Made by a program: the position numbers and the translations under genes
Shown: positions 1 through 12,030 of the stretch, in pieces
Position numbering within the stretch: the stretch's first letter is position 1
Layout: the number at the start of each line of letters is the position of its first letter
Assembly (NCBI GenBank): GCA_030248225.1
Contig: JASANE010003284.1
Span: 1 to 64,000 of the forward strand
DNA length: 64,000 nt
Direction: 5' to 3'
Origin: Trileptium ribeirensis
Taxonomy: Eukaryota; Nematoda; Enoplea; Enoplida; Thoracostomopsidae
Notes under the pieces: model-generated
What the model was told of the DNA's origin: nothing
Seen by the model: the letters and a program-made list of their open reading frames with translations, nothing else
Database searches by the model: none

Positions 1-1399
1 GGAAAGTTAATAAAAAAAGTAGTGCGATCGACTCGGGGAATCAGTTTCGGCGTGCACTCATCGAGGAGACTTTTAGCACTGGTTCATGCTATGTCATCAG
101 TTTGTATCTTACTTCAAATTTCTTTTGGGTTACTAGGCAAGCGGAGGCGTAGTCTGTGATTGAACGCGGAATTGCGCGCTAGCCATTACATTTTTTGGCA
201 GTCGCGGTCAAATGAAATTTATGGTTACTTCTTTTTTTCGGTTATATTTACCCAACTCATCCTCCTAGCTGGTGCCCCGTTCAATCAGTGGCATCGATCA
301 GTATATCTTGGTGTTCAAGTTTTGTATTTTTAGAAGTTCAAGTAGGCCGAATAGCGGAATAGTGATTAATTTTTACTTCTCTTCCTTTCATGTACTCTAG
401 GTATAAAGGGGTCATGTTGCGGCAGTGTGGGTGGTAGTAGTGTGCTCCTATATTTTCCGCCTTTGGCACTACGTGTAGCCTTGCCAGCTATTTTCATTCT
501 GTTCTTTTTTGCTATCTGTTAATATTGGCAAATTCTCTTTTTGGTTTTTCTCGCTCTACGACATTTAGGGAGGGTTGTTCCCGTGTCGTGTTCGAAGAAC
601 CTAAGCAAAGATCGCTTATGAGATCAAACCCAATAAGCGACAGGGATTTTAATCATTCCTTTTAGTTTTTCGTGTAAGTTGACATCATGTCTCGAAACAG
701 GCAATACGCAAAATAGAAACTAAGCGGAGACATAACCAAATTCGGTTGTGCAAATCACGGGTTGTAATTGACGTTTGCATTTTGCTGACACGGTCAGTAC
801 CGTCGCTCAGTTTGTAATTTTATGGGTTTTATGCTTGGCTCGCAAGTTATCGATGTTTTTCTTTATGTAATGTTATTGCCAGCTCGTAGTAAATGTCTGA
901 TCGTAAAGATTGCGAGTTATTTTATGGTGACCAGAGAGCCGATGAACGGTGCCTGATATGTGGAAGCAGCGTGGTAAGTTCTACCATTTTTGTGTAGCGC
1001 TATTAGTTGTTATTGAACGTCATGCACATCGGTTTAGTACGCATACGTAAAATGTTCTGACACTCTACTCGAAAGTGTGTCTATACGTACTGTACAACGT
1101 TTGTAAGGTGAATAAAATAACACAGGAATCACTTTAAGATGCGTGCAGATAGGTGACCACTTTAAACATATAATTGCACTTACTGCATGGAAAATGTGGA
1201 AAGTGCACGACTAGTACTAATGTGCAATGGTTTTCATACATCTCCAATTGTAATACTAGCGGCTATGTCATTATTGTGTGTTAAATGGTAGCGTCGATAT
1301 CTACAGTTCGTGCGCAATGATAACAATTATAATTAATCCGTGTATTTTAACTATTATATATATAAGTCGCATATTATATTGTACATACACAACGTGGAT
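1..1399. other. No gene recognised
   Basis: Both strands were read and no coding exon, RNA gene or clear repeat was recognised. Open frames are short and look like chance. Confidence 0.5.
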
Positions 1400-1600
1400 A
1401 TGGTAACTACCATTGCACAAGCGATGTAAATAGTGTTGCTACCATTTCGCACAAGATGTAGATATTGTTATCATTGAGCACACAAAATTCACATAATCGC
1501 TACCATGTTGTGATGTAGATATAATCACAACAGTTGCACAATTATTGCTTATATACTCGTTCAGTGTGCAGATTTGGCGTGCAATGGTTGCAACCACATG
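1400..1600. repeat. Degenerate short tandem repeat
   Basis: A unit with the core CTACCAT...CACAAG.GATGTAgATA recurs near 1407, 1439 and 1500. An inverted, weaker version (atggtagcgtcgatatctac) lies near 1288-1310. The units are diverged and irregularly spaced (about 32 to 62 bp). No function is evident. Confidence 0.45.
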
Positions 1601-3289
1601 GGTAACGTGACCACTAGCTGCACGCACCTTAGTGTGATTCCTGCATAACAGCGTTCCCAACAGGCCGACAAATCTAACACCGGTATCTTTAAAGCTCAAA
1701 TTCCATACCTGTAACTCCGGACGTTATGGCAACACTTCTTCATTTGTATTTTGAGTCGGATCGCCTATCTGGTTAGCTAGATCGCCGCCCAAGTAATCTG
1801 GTCGCCAGGTAGAATCTCACTCGGCTGAACCCTTCGTGCATGAATGACACTTGCCATTTGGTGTATCTTTTCGTTTCGAGCCCTGGTCCCCGAGGACGTG
1901 ATCCCTACCTGTGAACCGCGGGACAGCAGTAAACTCCACGTATGGATTTTGCCAAGAGTATCGGGTCCCTTAGCGAGGTACAAGCTGGGCAGCCCAAGTT
2001 CCTAGCCGCCGATTTCAGACGGCCAACATGCCCAATCCTGGGTCTTCGGGCTAGCAAAAAGCAGCTTGCACTTGCATACAAGTGACGCCTCCCACCGTAT
2101 ATACCACTGATTATACCACATATAGTAAGTAAGCACTCTGGCAATAGCCGATGTTCATCGTGGATGCTGATGTAGGCAATAAGAAGGAAGTAACAATCCA
2201 CACTGGTTAGACATCGGTAAACAGGCAGGGAGATCAAATTACAGTGCGTAAGCTGTATAATGTTTGGCAACAGTGATACCTTCGGGCCGGTTTGCCAATG
2301 CCACGTTTCCTACCATGGCGCTGTAAGCCATTGGCGCAAGTTAAGAGAGAGCTCGGCATTCAGTCGATTGGAAATAAAGCAGTGGCATACGAAAACTGAC
2401 CGTTTCGGTATGGGGTTTGAACGGGTCAGTTATGTCAAGGTGGACCCCAGCGTAGGAGCAGACACGTGTGCACGTTAGCGGGCCCTACCCTACTGAACAC
2501 TAGGGCTAGAGGTAAGCGTACCTCTCCTCCGCAGAGATGGGGATAGGCGAATGAGCCTTTCCGTCGCCTACCGCTATAATATTACATTGTATCTTATCTG
2601 AGTAGCCATACGATATGTGTGTTTAGGTTTATCTGTTAAATCTGGTGTCTCTTGTATACATCGTGAGGTAAAAAGAAAGATATTTTTGTGCCAAACACGA
2701 GGACATGGCGTAAACAATGTCTTCAAAGTATCAGGGAAAAGGGCAGTATTCGCCGCTGAGTAACCGCACTAAAAACAATTAAAATACAGGCTGTGTATAG
2801 CTAAAGCTGTACGCGGATAGAGGTACCCGGGCTGAGTACGTTGAGCAAAAATTGGAAGGTGTGAAAGCACCGTAAGGCAAAGTATGATTCAATAACAATT
2901 ATATAGTGACTACCTTAAGCTAGACTTACCTTAAAATATTGATCGAAAACGCATAAACAAAATAATTGTAGAACACGTGTAACTGTGAAAGAAGACAATG
3001 GCGAAAACTTTGCCGATTCAAATTTTATGTAATGCTACTAATTATGAGATTATTTAGTTTGTAAACTGGATCTACAGGGGGATCATGGGGGGAGGGGATC
3101 GGTAGGTGCGTCAACGCCCCGTTCCAGTTATACAAGCAATAGCATTTTTTAATTCCTGTCAATTTCGCTAAATTTTTCTGAATTATCGTGGACTAAGAAT
3201 AGGGCTAGTACTTTCATGAATATTTGCAAATTTGTGTCAATTTTTGTAAATTTTCTCAAAATCTCCCACGCGCCCAGTGAAGAGGGTGT
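1601..3289. other. No gene recognised
   Basis: The longest open frame here (minus strand, 1905-2270) has no recognisable motif and overlaps another unrelated frame, so I do not call a gene. G-rich patches near 3075-3100 are low complexity. Confidence 0.45.
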
Positions 3290-4330
3290 AGGTATACTAG
3301 AGGCTCCAGTTAATAATAAAACAAATTAGTTCAAAGTTGAAGCATTAAAACCGCAAACCATATTACCAAACAATTCATGAAGCCAGAACCATCATTAATT
3401 CTTGCTATAACGATACTAGCAATTCGCACAGCGAGAGGCAACAACGACTGTAGCAAAGACTTAAAATCGTCTACATAAACTCCTTAGCTCTACAAATGTC
3501 CACTAACTCATTAAATAAACACAGGAAGTTTTAGGCACACTAGAGGCTTCAGTTAATAATAAAACAAATTAGTTGAAAGTTGAAGCATTAAGACAACAAA
3601 CCATATTACCAAACAATTCAGGCGCGGAGGAATGTTTTCAGAGTTGGGGGGCTGAACTAAGTTCTACAAATATATTGAAAGCATAAAACACACAAAACAG
3701 TAAACATGTGTATTGATTAAACTTAGGACAAACAACAATCATTCAATATATAGAAAATTTAATGTAGCAATAGGCCTATACGCATGATAAATGACCTTGA
3801 CGTGAACTAAAGAGGGTGGGAAATTTGAATTTTTCCCTTGTTGTATTGGTTGAAAGAATATTGGTTGAATACACTGCTTTCATACACAGCTTTAAGCTTA
3901 GGTGACAGGTCGAGTGACGTGTGCCAAGATTGGGGGGGGCTAACTGATACTACAGCCCCCCCACCCTGAGGATTGGGGCTCTGTAGCCCCCTCAGCCCCC
4001 GCCCCCGGTTCCGCAGCGAATTATTCATGAAGTCAGAACCATCATTGACTCTTGATATTATGATACTAGTAACTCGCTTAGAGAGGGGAAACGGATGGCT
4101 GGGGTAATACTTCAATGGCAACGCTATGGTCGTTTTAGTTATATAAAAAACCGTAGAACACGTTATTTCACTTTCAAAGGACCATAAAGAAGAAACGTTT
4201 GAAATTTATAATCAGAAATTTTAAGAAAACTTATAGTTTGAAGAGTTAGTTTTATTTGCTTTATTTGATGCATATCACTAATAGCTTTATCGTATTCAAC
4301 AACAACGAAAACCTAAAGGCACATTCTAAT
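3290..4330 (+). repeat. Dispersed repeat R2, copy 1 (with internal duplication)
   Basis: The block starting CAGTTAATAATAAAACAAAT appears at about 3306 and again at about 3548, so the 5' part is tandemly duplicated. It continues after an insertion as the block from about 4020 (CATGAAGTCAGAACCATCATTGA) to about 4310 (TTTGATGCATATCAC, CAACAACGAAAACC). The same order of blocks occurs at 11585-12030. No coding capacity or terminal repeats were seen, so the class of element is unknown. Confidence 0.7.
3620..4018. mobile_element. 399-bp MITE-like insertion inside repeat R2
   Basis: The uninterrupted sequence of R2 (AACAATTCATGAAG, seen at about 3370) is split here. The left flank AACAATTC (3612-3619) and the right flank AATTATTC (4019-4026) agree at 6 of 8 positions, which looks like a decayed 8-bp target-site duplication. 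The ends are GC-rich (AGGCGCGGAGG at the left; reverse complement CGCTGCGGAACC at the right) and the interior has long G and C runs. An 8-bp duplication would fit hAT-type integration. The inverted repeat itself is imperfect. Confidence 0.55.
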
Positions 4331-6939
4331 TACCTAAATATACATCTATATAATAAATGTGGCTATTTTTGCAGACAAAATTTAGCGAATTTTTCGCCGC
4401 TAACGGACCCCAAAGTTAATAACCACCCAATCTGGGGATAAAGCAATGAAACTATGCGGCGTTTACGTTATAAAGGACCCCATGTGAAAGTTTTGTACCC
4501 CAATAGTCTACACCACACAATACAGTGGTACGCAGTACATAATAAAATAGATGAGACACCATCAATTTATTTATAGTGTCTTAATCTACCTATTGTTTTT
4601 TTACTAACAGTGTCAAAGACCATACACAAACACGTTATATAATGTGTGTAAATAACAATATTGATGTAGCTAACACCATATAATTTTTTTAAAAATTTAT
4701 GGTGTAGTCTATACCATATCGTCTCCGACACTATACTACCCATGTATACTATCCAAAAATACCACTAGAAACACTATGATGTACAAGTCCCCATACAATG
4801 GATGGTGGCAGAGACATCCAGGGTGGACAAATCTTTCACAAGGTGGGTCCTTTGTAAACACTGCACTAAATAGCCGTATCAACCTACCGTTCACCCGTAA
4901 CAATCAAAAAACTTGCCTAATAAAATTTTGAAAATTTCACTTTTGTAGGGGTATTTTTTTTAACTTTGATGTATATATCGAGAACGGCTGCCTTGATGGT
5001 CTCCATTTTCCGATCCGATGCCTCCGGCAAATTATAAGCTAAAATGTTGGTTGACCACAAATGGCGAAAATCAGTTTCCAATTCGCGTCAGTTCCGTGAA
5101 AACTTAGGTAGGAACTTATGGGAGCAGCGAAAATACAATGTTAGTTGGGCAGCTACGTTTCATTACACGTCGAAAATGAAAAATTGCGAAAATCCATCAA
5201 TCTCCGAAGAGATGTCATGCAACAGACGATAAATAAATTTTAACAAACACTATTTTGACGAAACTCGGCCCCCATGCATGCTCCGTTTCAATTACATTTA
5301 TAAAATATGAAATAGGGATGCGAAACTTGGTAAAGCAATACAGGATGTCATTGAATTTTAAGGTATACATAGCATTTATAATAAAAACTACACTACTGTC
5401 AAACATATCAACAAGTACAGGTATTGTCCATACTGTAGTAATCCCACGTTAATATTTGTAGACCATAAATTGCCTTTCTCAGCGTAAAATTTTGCCCTCA
5501 GACATAAATAGTTTACAATGCTCACGTTTAAAGGACTACTTTACACTGTCCTTGTGAGAAAGAAAATTGTTGGATATCATATGAACTTTCAGTCTTTTAG
5601 CTTCAAATGTACAATTTTGTCAAGTCGTAAATTCCTATCGCGCGGGGTTTACGGTTAAAGATTTCGACTGTAATACTGTGGAAGGGGCTACGTCATTTCG
5701 TCCAGCTAGAGCGGTTCCGACTTTCAGTGCTTCTAAGTAAAAGGAAAAATGTCTATAACAATGTTACGAGCAATAGAAATACATCAAGTATTGATTAGTA
5801 AACTGCTGCCGGGTAAAGTAATAGAAGATAATTTCATTGCTTATTTTGTGTAAAATATGCTTTCAGCTGATAAGGAGCACTAACGCGAACAATTTCAAAA
5901 TGTAAACACGCAATCAGTCCTCTCTTTCACGCGATGTAGGAAATGTTATTAAAAAGAAAACTGAGAATGGATTGTATTAAAAGCAAAGTCCATCTTTAAT
6001 TGGCACTTCTGTTCTACGGTCGCAGATAGTAGTCGGCACGAAATTGAAATATGAATAATACCACAAAAACACAAATGTATGCGGTATTAATGCTGAAAAA
6101 CAATACATTCAAAGTGCATCAAAAATATAATACCAAAATTCACAGCAGATTACTTATAAACATTTAAACTGGGATTGTAACAGGTTGACTCACCAAACAC
6201 CAACTCCATTTCAGTTTTTAACCGACCCCAACCAGGATATTAGTACCACGAGTAAGTCATCTTGCGACTACAATTGTTTCACAGGTTTTGCTACATAAAA
6301 AACACTGTCCATTCTGTTATGAACGACAATATTAAGTTCCAAACTTGCAAGAAATTCAATACTACTACACGTTATAATTCAAAACACATTTGCAAAGAAA
6401 TAGAATAGGCATGTATTCATGTCGGAAATACGCTGCACGATGCTACCAAATAACTATAATTAACTAGATGCTTCCATGGGCTCACTTGTTTGCAAACGCT
6501 TCGAGGAATGGCCTAACCTGAAGACCACAACGTTAAATGCGTAAAAAGCGTGTAAATGGGAAAAATCGGCTTTATCTGTCTGTTCGTAGAATAACAGTTG
6601 AGGTGATTCATGAATTTTGGTAATTTTTTAATTGAAACGAATGATGAAATGTAGCTGCGCACTTGGCTTCGTATTTGTGCTGCTCCCATGATTTCCGACT
6701 TAAAATTTGCTCTCATACAAAACCGATAAGAATTGGATAATTTTTAATTTTCGTCGTTTGGGACTACCCAGTAGACTAGTAAACGTAATAAATTACAAAA
6801 AGTGAGCAGAGCAACATTATTTGGTATCTTATTTGTGTGTACATGTGTTTCAACTAATTATTTAATCCATTTATAATAAGTATCACGTTTCAGGCAATTG
6901 ATGTCAAATCCACAATACATAAAGCTCGCTAGGTAAAAA
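4331..6939. other. No gene recognised
   Basis: AT-rich DNA. Open frames at 5044-5232 and 6513-6716 lack any recognisable motif and are uncorroborated. Confidence 0.45.
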
Positions 6940-7610
6940 AATTACCCAATTAGCACCCATGATAAAATCATAGAGCTTTAAAAACCATATATTTATAATC
7001 AGCGACATCGAAAACCCCGAGCGCAGCAAATGAGCAATTTTGAAGTGATTTTAAAATTTGCATAAAATTACGTAATTAGCTAGTTAATTAATCAACTAAT
7101 TAACATGTACAGCCAGGCTTTAGAGCTTCAGAAATGTCATATTGGTGACCAGAGACATAGAAAACCCCCTGGTGCAATTTTTTTATTTTTGAGAACTCTG
7201 AAAATTTTCAAAAAATTAACCAATTAATTATTTGGTAATTAGCTAATTAACTAATTAGCACATTTTTAAATTCCTCGAATAGTCAATAAGCACCAGATTC
7301 ACAATCACCACGGCGAGATATAATAGCTTTACACTAATTATTTATTGAAAAATATGCAATTTTTGTTAGAAAATGCTAAAAATAGGCTTAACTAATTATG
7401 TAATTACTAAATAACTAAAAGAAATTTTGACAAAATCTACATGTCTTGCACCTGTCGATATTAGACCTTTTTAACGGAAAAGTTTTTTAAAATCGGCACA
7501 GCAGTTATTGAGGAGTTCAACAGACGGACGGACTTACAGACGGCGCCGAATTTTGCCCCTCCGACCAAAACAAGAACGCTTCGCTTAAGTAGGTTTTAAC
7601 ACTTGCCGAG
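6940..7610 (+). repeat. Dispersed repeat R3, copy 1 (TTAATTAA-rich, ends with AACGCTTCGCT)
   Basis: The stretch is full of AATTAGCTAATTAACTAATTA-type runs. It is followed by a region ending with acagacggacggac, a T/A-rich spacer and AACGCTTCGCTTAA. A second copy with the same order lies at 56340-56590. It is non-coding. Its closing part resembles the widespread invertebrate repeats with a 'cagacggacggac' tail, a resemblance drawn from memory rather than from a search. Confidence 0.5.
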
Positions 7611-8800
7611 GCGTTGGATCGAAAAATGGCGACCACTATGAAGCATGGTCGGTGCATCGCGACTTACAATTTTGCCGTTACGCGATTTTGTCAGAGGAAC
7701 CGTTTTCAAGCCATGAGCTAACCTTTAAGAAATACCATAAAAAGTTTATTTTTAAAAATTTTTACACTAAGTTTTTGATTGTAAGGGTTGAACAATGGAT
7801 TAGTGTTATTTATATTTAACCAGTTCAACACGTTGATTTCGTTAACACCACTTTAGGGTTGTTATTAATTCTGCGAAATAGTATCGCAGCGATATTTGGT
7901 AAATTTTGGCACCAAAATTAGATAAAATTTGCCACTATCCTTTAATATAGATTTATATGGGTCATTAGAATGGGCCTATCTGTTTTCAGGGTTGCTGAAT
8001 ATGAAAAAAGCTTGTGTTTGCGTGGTATACCTCAAATAAGTCAAGTCTTGACACCCTGTATCCTAAAAGTCACTCTTCGAATTATATTTAACGAAAAACC
8101 AATCTTCAAATTTTTTTATTAATTTTTGTGATGTATAATTTTCAAAAGTCTAAATGTTGTAAATAATTTGAGGAAGAAATAAAGGGACACTTATGCTTTT
8201 GATATATGTTTAAAATAGCCGTAGCGTTGCTATTAAAGTACTGCTGGCGTATTATTGCTATCTTGGATCTTTAAAAATCAGGGAGCCGATTTAAGAATGT
8301 CAAAATATTTATTAAGTGCAGAATAGCAATACTCCCCCGTTTTCCATCGCTTTACGACTTACTAGTATTTCGCCTTGAAGCATTTTTATCTTTATATTCA
8401 ATAAGGTGCCATTACTACCAGTAGAATATATACCGTTGAGCCTTAGGAACTCCGAAATGGGAATCATAACATGAAAGATTTGAGGTGGGTAATTCTGGGT
8501 CCGCAGCTCAGGGGGCTAACAGTAAGTCATGTCGTCATACATGTTGGCTTTATGTGGAAGGTGTCCGCTACCATACCTTTACCCATTAGTTTCGGAAAGC
8601 GGCTGCTAGTCAAATCGTTGCGAATATTTATTTTCAAATAAATAGTCCTGAATCAATGAAAGCGCAAGAATTATTGACAGCCACAGATGCGAGAAAGATA
8701 GGGAGTAAAAGGCATACCGACTGGGACCTGATCACGCCAACTGCAAAGAATTAATGTCACATTTCTCGGCTGAGTCGTTCTGTTATTACGTTTTTAAGAC
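7611..8800. other. No gene recognised
   Basis: AT-rich DNA with no coding or repeat signal that I could support. Confidence 0.45.
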
Positions 8801-8808
8801 CGTCAAAG

Positions 8809-9949
8809 CACGGAATAACCGGAATCGAAATTTACCGGAACCGTCCATTTAAACCGGATCCGGAGCCTGGTCTTCAAAATTTATATATAGTAAAACAGAT
8901 GAAGTAAGAAATTAAGGCATAGAGAATTTAAAACGCATTAAAAATAACTTTTACATTAAACTTAATGTATTGCGATGGCTTTATGAAACTTTAAAGAGAC
9001 TGAGGAAGCTAATAATGTTTACTTATCGATCAATGTCGGTTTTTGGACACTCAGAACAAAAAATGCCTTCTACTATATACCGTTGCGTATAAAGCGTCAA
9101 ACTGAATGTGTTTACAACGCATGGAGCGTAGAATAAACACTTTCGCTCTGTCCCTAGTCACCAAACTTTCGTTTGTTACATGTTGTTCTGTAGTAAACTT
9201 GAAATTATTGATTTATATGATTCTAAGAAAAATTAATAAATAGAAGTAATTTTCTGATCAGTGGTAAGAGACACTGTTTAGGATGGCGTTGGACAAACAG
9301 TGCCTGTCAGTTAGATGATAATGATGACAACTTTCTTATCAGAATGCTATAAATGAGACAAACTGTGATAGTGCTCGCACAGTTTCAATAAATACAGTTC
9401 ATTGCGAAGAAAGCAGTTTCTGGCTGCGTTGCAGAGAACGTTACTTTACTTCAATTTAGCCTGATTTACGAAGTTTACAAGCGCACTGGCTGGTACTTGA
9501 CGCAATTTATGTTAGTCAAGCATACGCTAAGTACTTCTACGTAAGCCATACTCAGTTACCCAGTTCGATTTTAATTCTGTTTCGATTTTAGTTCGACTCT
9601 GCTTAATTCGAACGTAACCCCGAGACTTCTGAATGTGTAAAATAGCTGCTACAAGCATCGACCGGGCTTTGATTTGTAATGAAAAATTCCTACTGAAATT
9701 ATGTGCCCTACTTAAGTTTCACACGGCAAATTGTTATTTGATCTTTTCTTTTGCTTAGTTGTATTGGAGCTTGATCATTGCATAATATATATTATATACA
9801 TATGTTTGGATCAGAGATGAAGCAAAAATGTGGAAAATTTCAAACAAAATTTTAAATCGGAATTCCGGTTCCGGTATGGTTTTTGCCCTTTGCCGGAACC
9901 GCAACCGGAACGCGATTTTCGCTGGAACTGGAATTCCGGTTGCTCCCTG
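8809..9949 (+). mobile_element. Non-autonomous hAT-like element, copy A (1141 bp)
   Basis: An exact 8-bp direct repeat CGTCAAAG flanks the element (8801-8808 and 9950-9957). The termini are CAcGGAATAACCGG at the left and CCGGTTGCTCCCTG at the right, the inverted repeat of a family consensus near CAGGGAATAACCGGAA. Both ends carry repeated GGAACCGG/CCGGTTCC motifs, probably subterminal transposase-binding repeats. There is no conserved open frame, so the copy must have been moved in trans. An 8-bp duplication and a CAGGG terminus are typical of the hAT superfamily. It is the same family as the elements at 14828, 31991, 49222 and 51746. Confidence 0.88.
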
Positions 9950-9957
9950 CGTCAAAG

Positions 9958-11584
9958 GTAGGTAATCTTAATCCTAACACAAAGACCTGGATTAGACTAA
10001 AAGAAAACAACATTAAATAAATACATAATATAAGCATGAGTTTTCAGTGCAGTTTATAGCACCAGTTCTCCAGAACATATCTCAATCTGCAATGTCCGGT
10101 GGTATCTAGGCAGTTCGGACAGTACGCCTTTAAATAAACACGCGACCTCATTAGTTGTCGACCTCTATCTATTAACCTTGTGCCAGAAACTCATTGGATT
10201 TTTGTGTATGGGCCCAAGGCATCCATCTCGGATGGCCAGTGAACCAACCAGCGATCCAAGTATTTCATTTCGGTGTCACTTTTGCATCCGAGTTATCAAT
10301 TTAAGCATCATCCACCAAATGTGAACATATGATAATTTGAGGAAATATCTAGTATTTTTAGCTCGAAATAATGATTAGGTCTCCTAAATAAAGCGTCAAT
10401 GTTCGCAGCAACAGTATGTGACATCCAACATTTACAGGACGAAACCCGTAAGTCTCGGTTGACCCCCAAAATACCCTTTAAATTTTGGGTACAAACAAAT
10501 CCCGGATTCAAAATTAGGGTATAATTTTATAAATAACGAGATGAGAAATAAATATACGCCTGCTATTGCCATCGATAACATAATGATTATTTACAACATA
10601 AATCTCAGAGTATACTGACCGAGTAAATAATACGCTGAAAAGGCCATTCAGGCGTACCAAAAATAAAACCCTTTAACAATTTCACTGCATTACAAAGCAT
10701 TATAATATCGAAGTGGTCAGAAGTACAGATAATCAAGCATTGCTAAATTGTTTATAAATACACACGTAAGAAGCCGGTATTCTCGGAATTGCATTAGCAT
10801 ACAATACAATCCGTAATAAATTCATCTAAAGTGGCTGCGTGCGCTCAAATGCCATGATATTCGAGAATTGCATTTAAAGTCGCTGACTGCAATTAAATAT
10901 TCGAGAACTCGCTACATATATATTCGTTCACAAGTATGTTTGAAGATAACATTTGACATATTGAAAACTAACCAACTAAGAAAGTTTATGGGCTGAAAAC
11001 TATTAAACTAAGCTATGTACCTAAGCGCACAGACAATGTATTCAGTACATCTTAAGTTTGAAATTTTAACACAAGCATTTCATGATTCCAGTCATAATCC
11101 TATAGCGGAAACTAATAGTATCAAGTTAGATATCTGTTAACAACGCAGATAGTCGAATATAACAGAAGCTTAAAGAGGATTCTAAGTGTTGCCTTTAACA
11201 AAGCTGAGGTATAACCAATGATTACAGCGGTATATCAATATATATGTAGCCCATCTAAAAATACTATACACGCACATCAATAAATACAATACAAGGCACA
11301 TTAAGAACAATTACATTAAGATTCCCAAGGCATTAGAGCATCTGAGCTGCTGAGGATCATTTACAATTTACATCGCAAACACAGATCCGATTCCTCAATT
11401 TGATCTATTTTCATACATCTAAGTAATCAAAATTTTAAATATCCAAAACCATACACCGGAGCTACGTACGTTTCAGATTTCCAATATACTGCAGCAAGCA
11501 ATAATAAATTAATTGACGTTAAATCAACATGTATCCACTATCTTTTGAAATAATGTCTATTTCCATTTCAGGAAATCAGATAAA
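9958..11584. other. No gene recognised
   Basis: AT-rich DNA. The frame on the minus strand at 10308-10511 has no motif. Confidence 0.45.
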
Positions 11585-12030
11585 TATTAGTACTAATAAT
11601 AAAACAAATTAGTTCAATGTTGAAGCATTAAAACAACAAACCATATTGCCAAACAATGAAACCACCAGACAGCATTAGCTTTTGATATTACGACACTAGT
11701 AACTCTCAAAGGAAGTGGAATCGGAGCGAGTATTGCTACTATTTCAACGTTCCAATTTCACATCCCTGAGCCCATTTAAAGTCCACACGATGACAATTAC
11801 ACACATTAATACTTCAATGACGACGCTACGACCATTTTAGTCATATAACAAACCGATGAATTATCTCTTCTTCCAATGACCAAAAAGCAAAAAATTTTGA
11901 AATTTTTTAAGAAAACTTGTAATTTGAAGAGTGATTTTTAGGTTGTAGTCCAAAAACTTGCCTTATTTGATGCATACAACGCAAATACAAGTGCTTTTAT
12001 CGCATTTAGCAACAACGAAATCCTTTAGTT
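11585..12030 (+). repeat. Dispersed repeat R2, copy 2
   Basis: Same block order as 3290-4330: TAATAATAAAACAAATTAG, then AAACCATATTGCCAAACAAT, then the ACGACACTAGTAACTC block, then TTTGATGCATACAAC and CAACAACGAAATCC. This copy lacks both the internal duplication and the 399-bp insertion seen in copy 1, which confirms that those are secondary changes. Confidence 0.7.

Noticed and set aside
1905..2270. A 121-codon minus-strand open frame as a gene.
   Set aside because: No known motif, and it overlaps another unrelated frame (1777-1983). It is consistent with chance in less AT-rich DNA.
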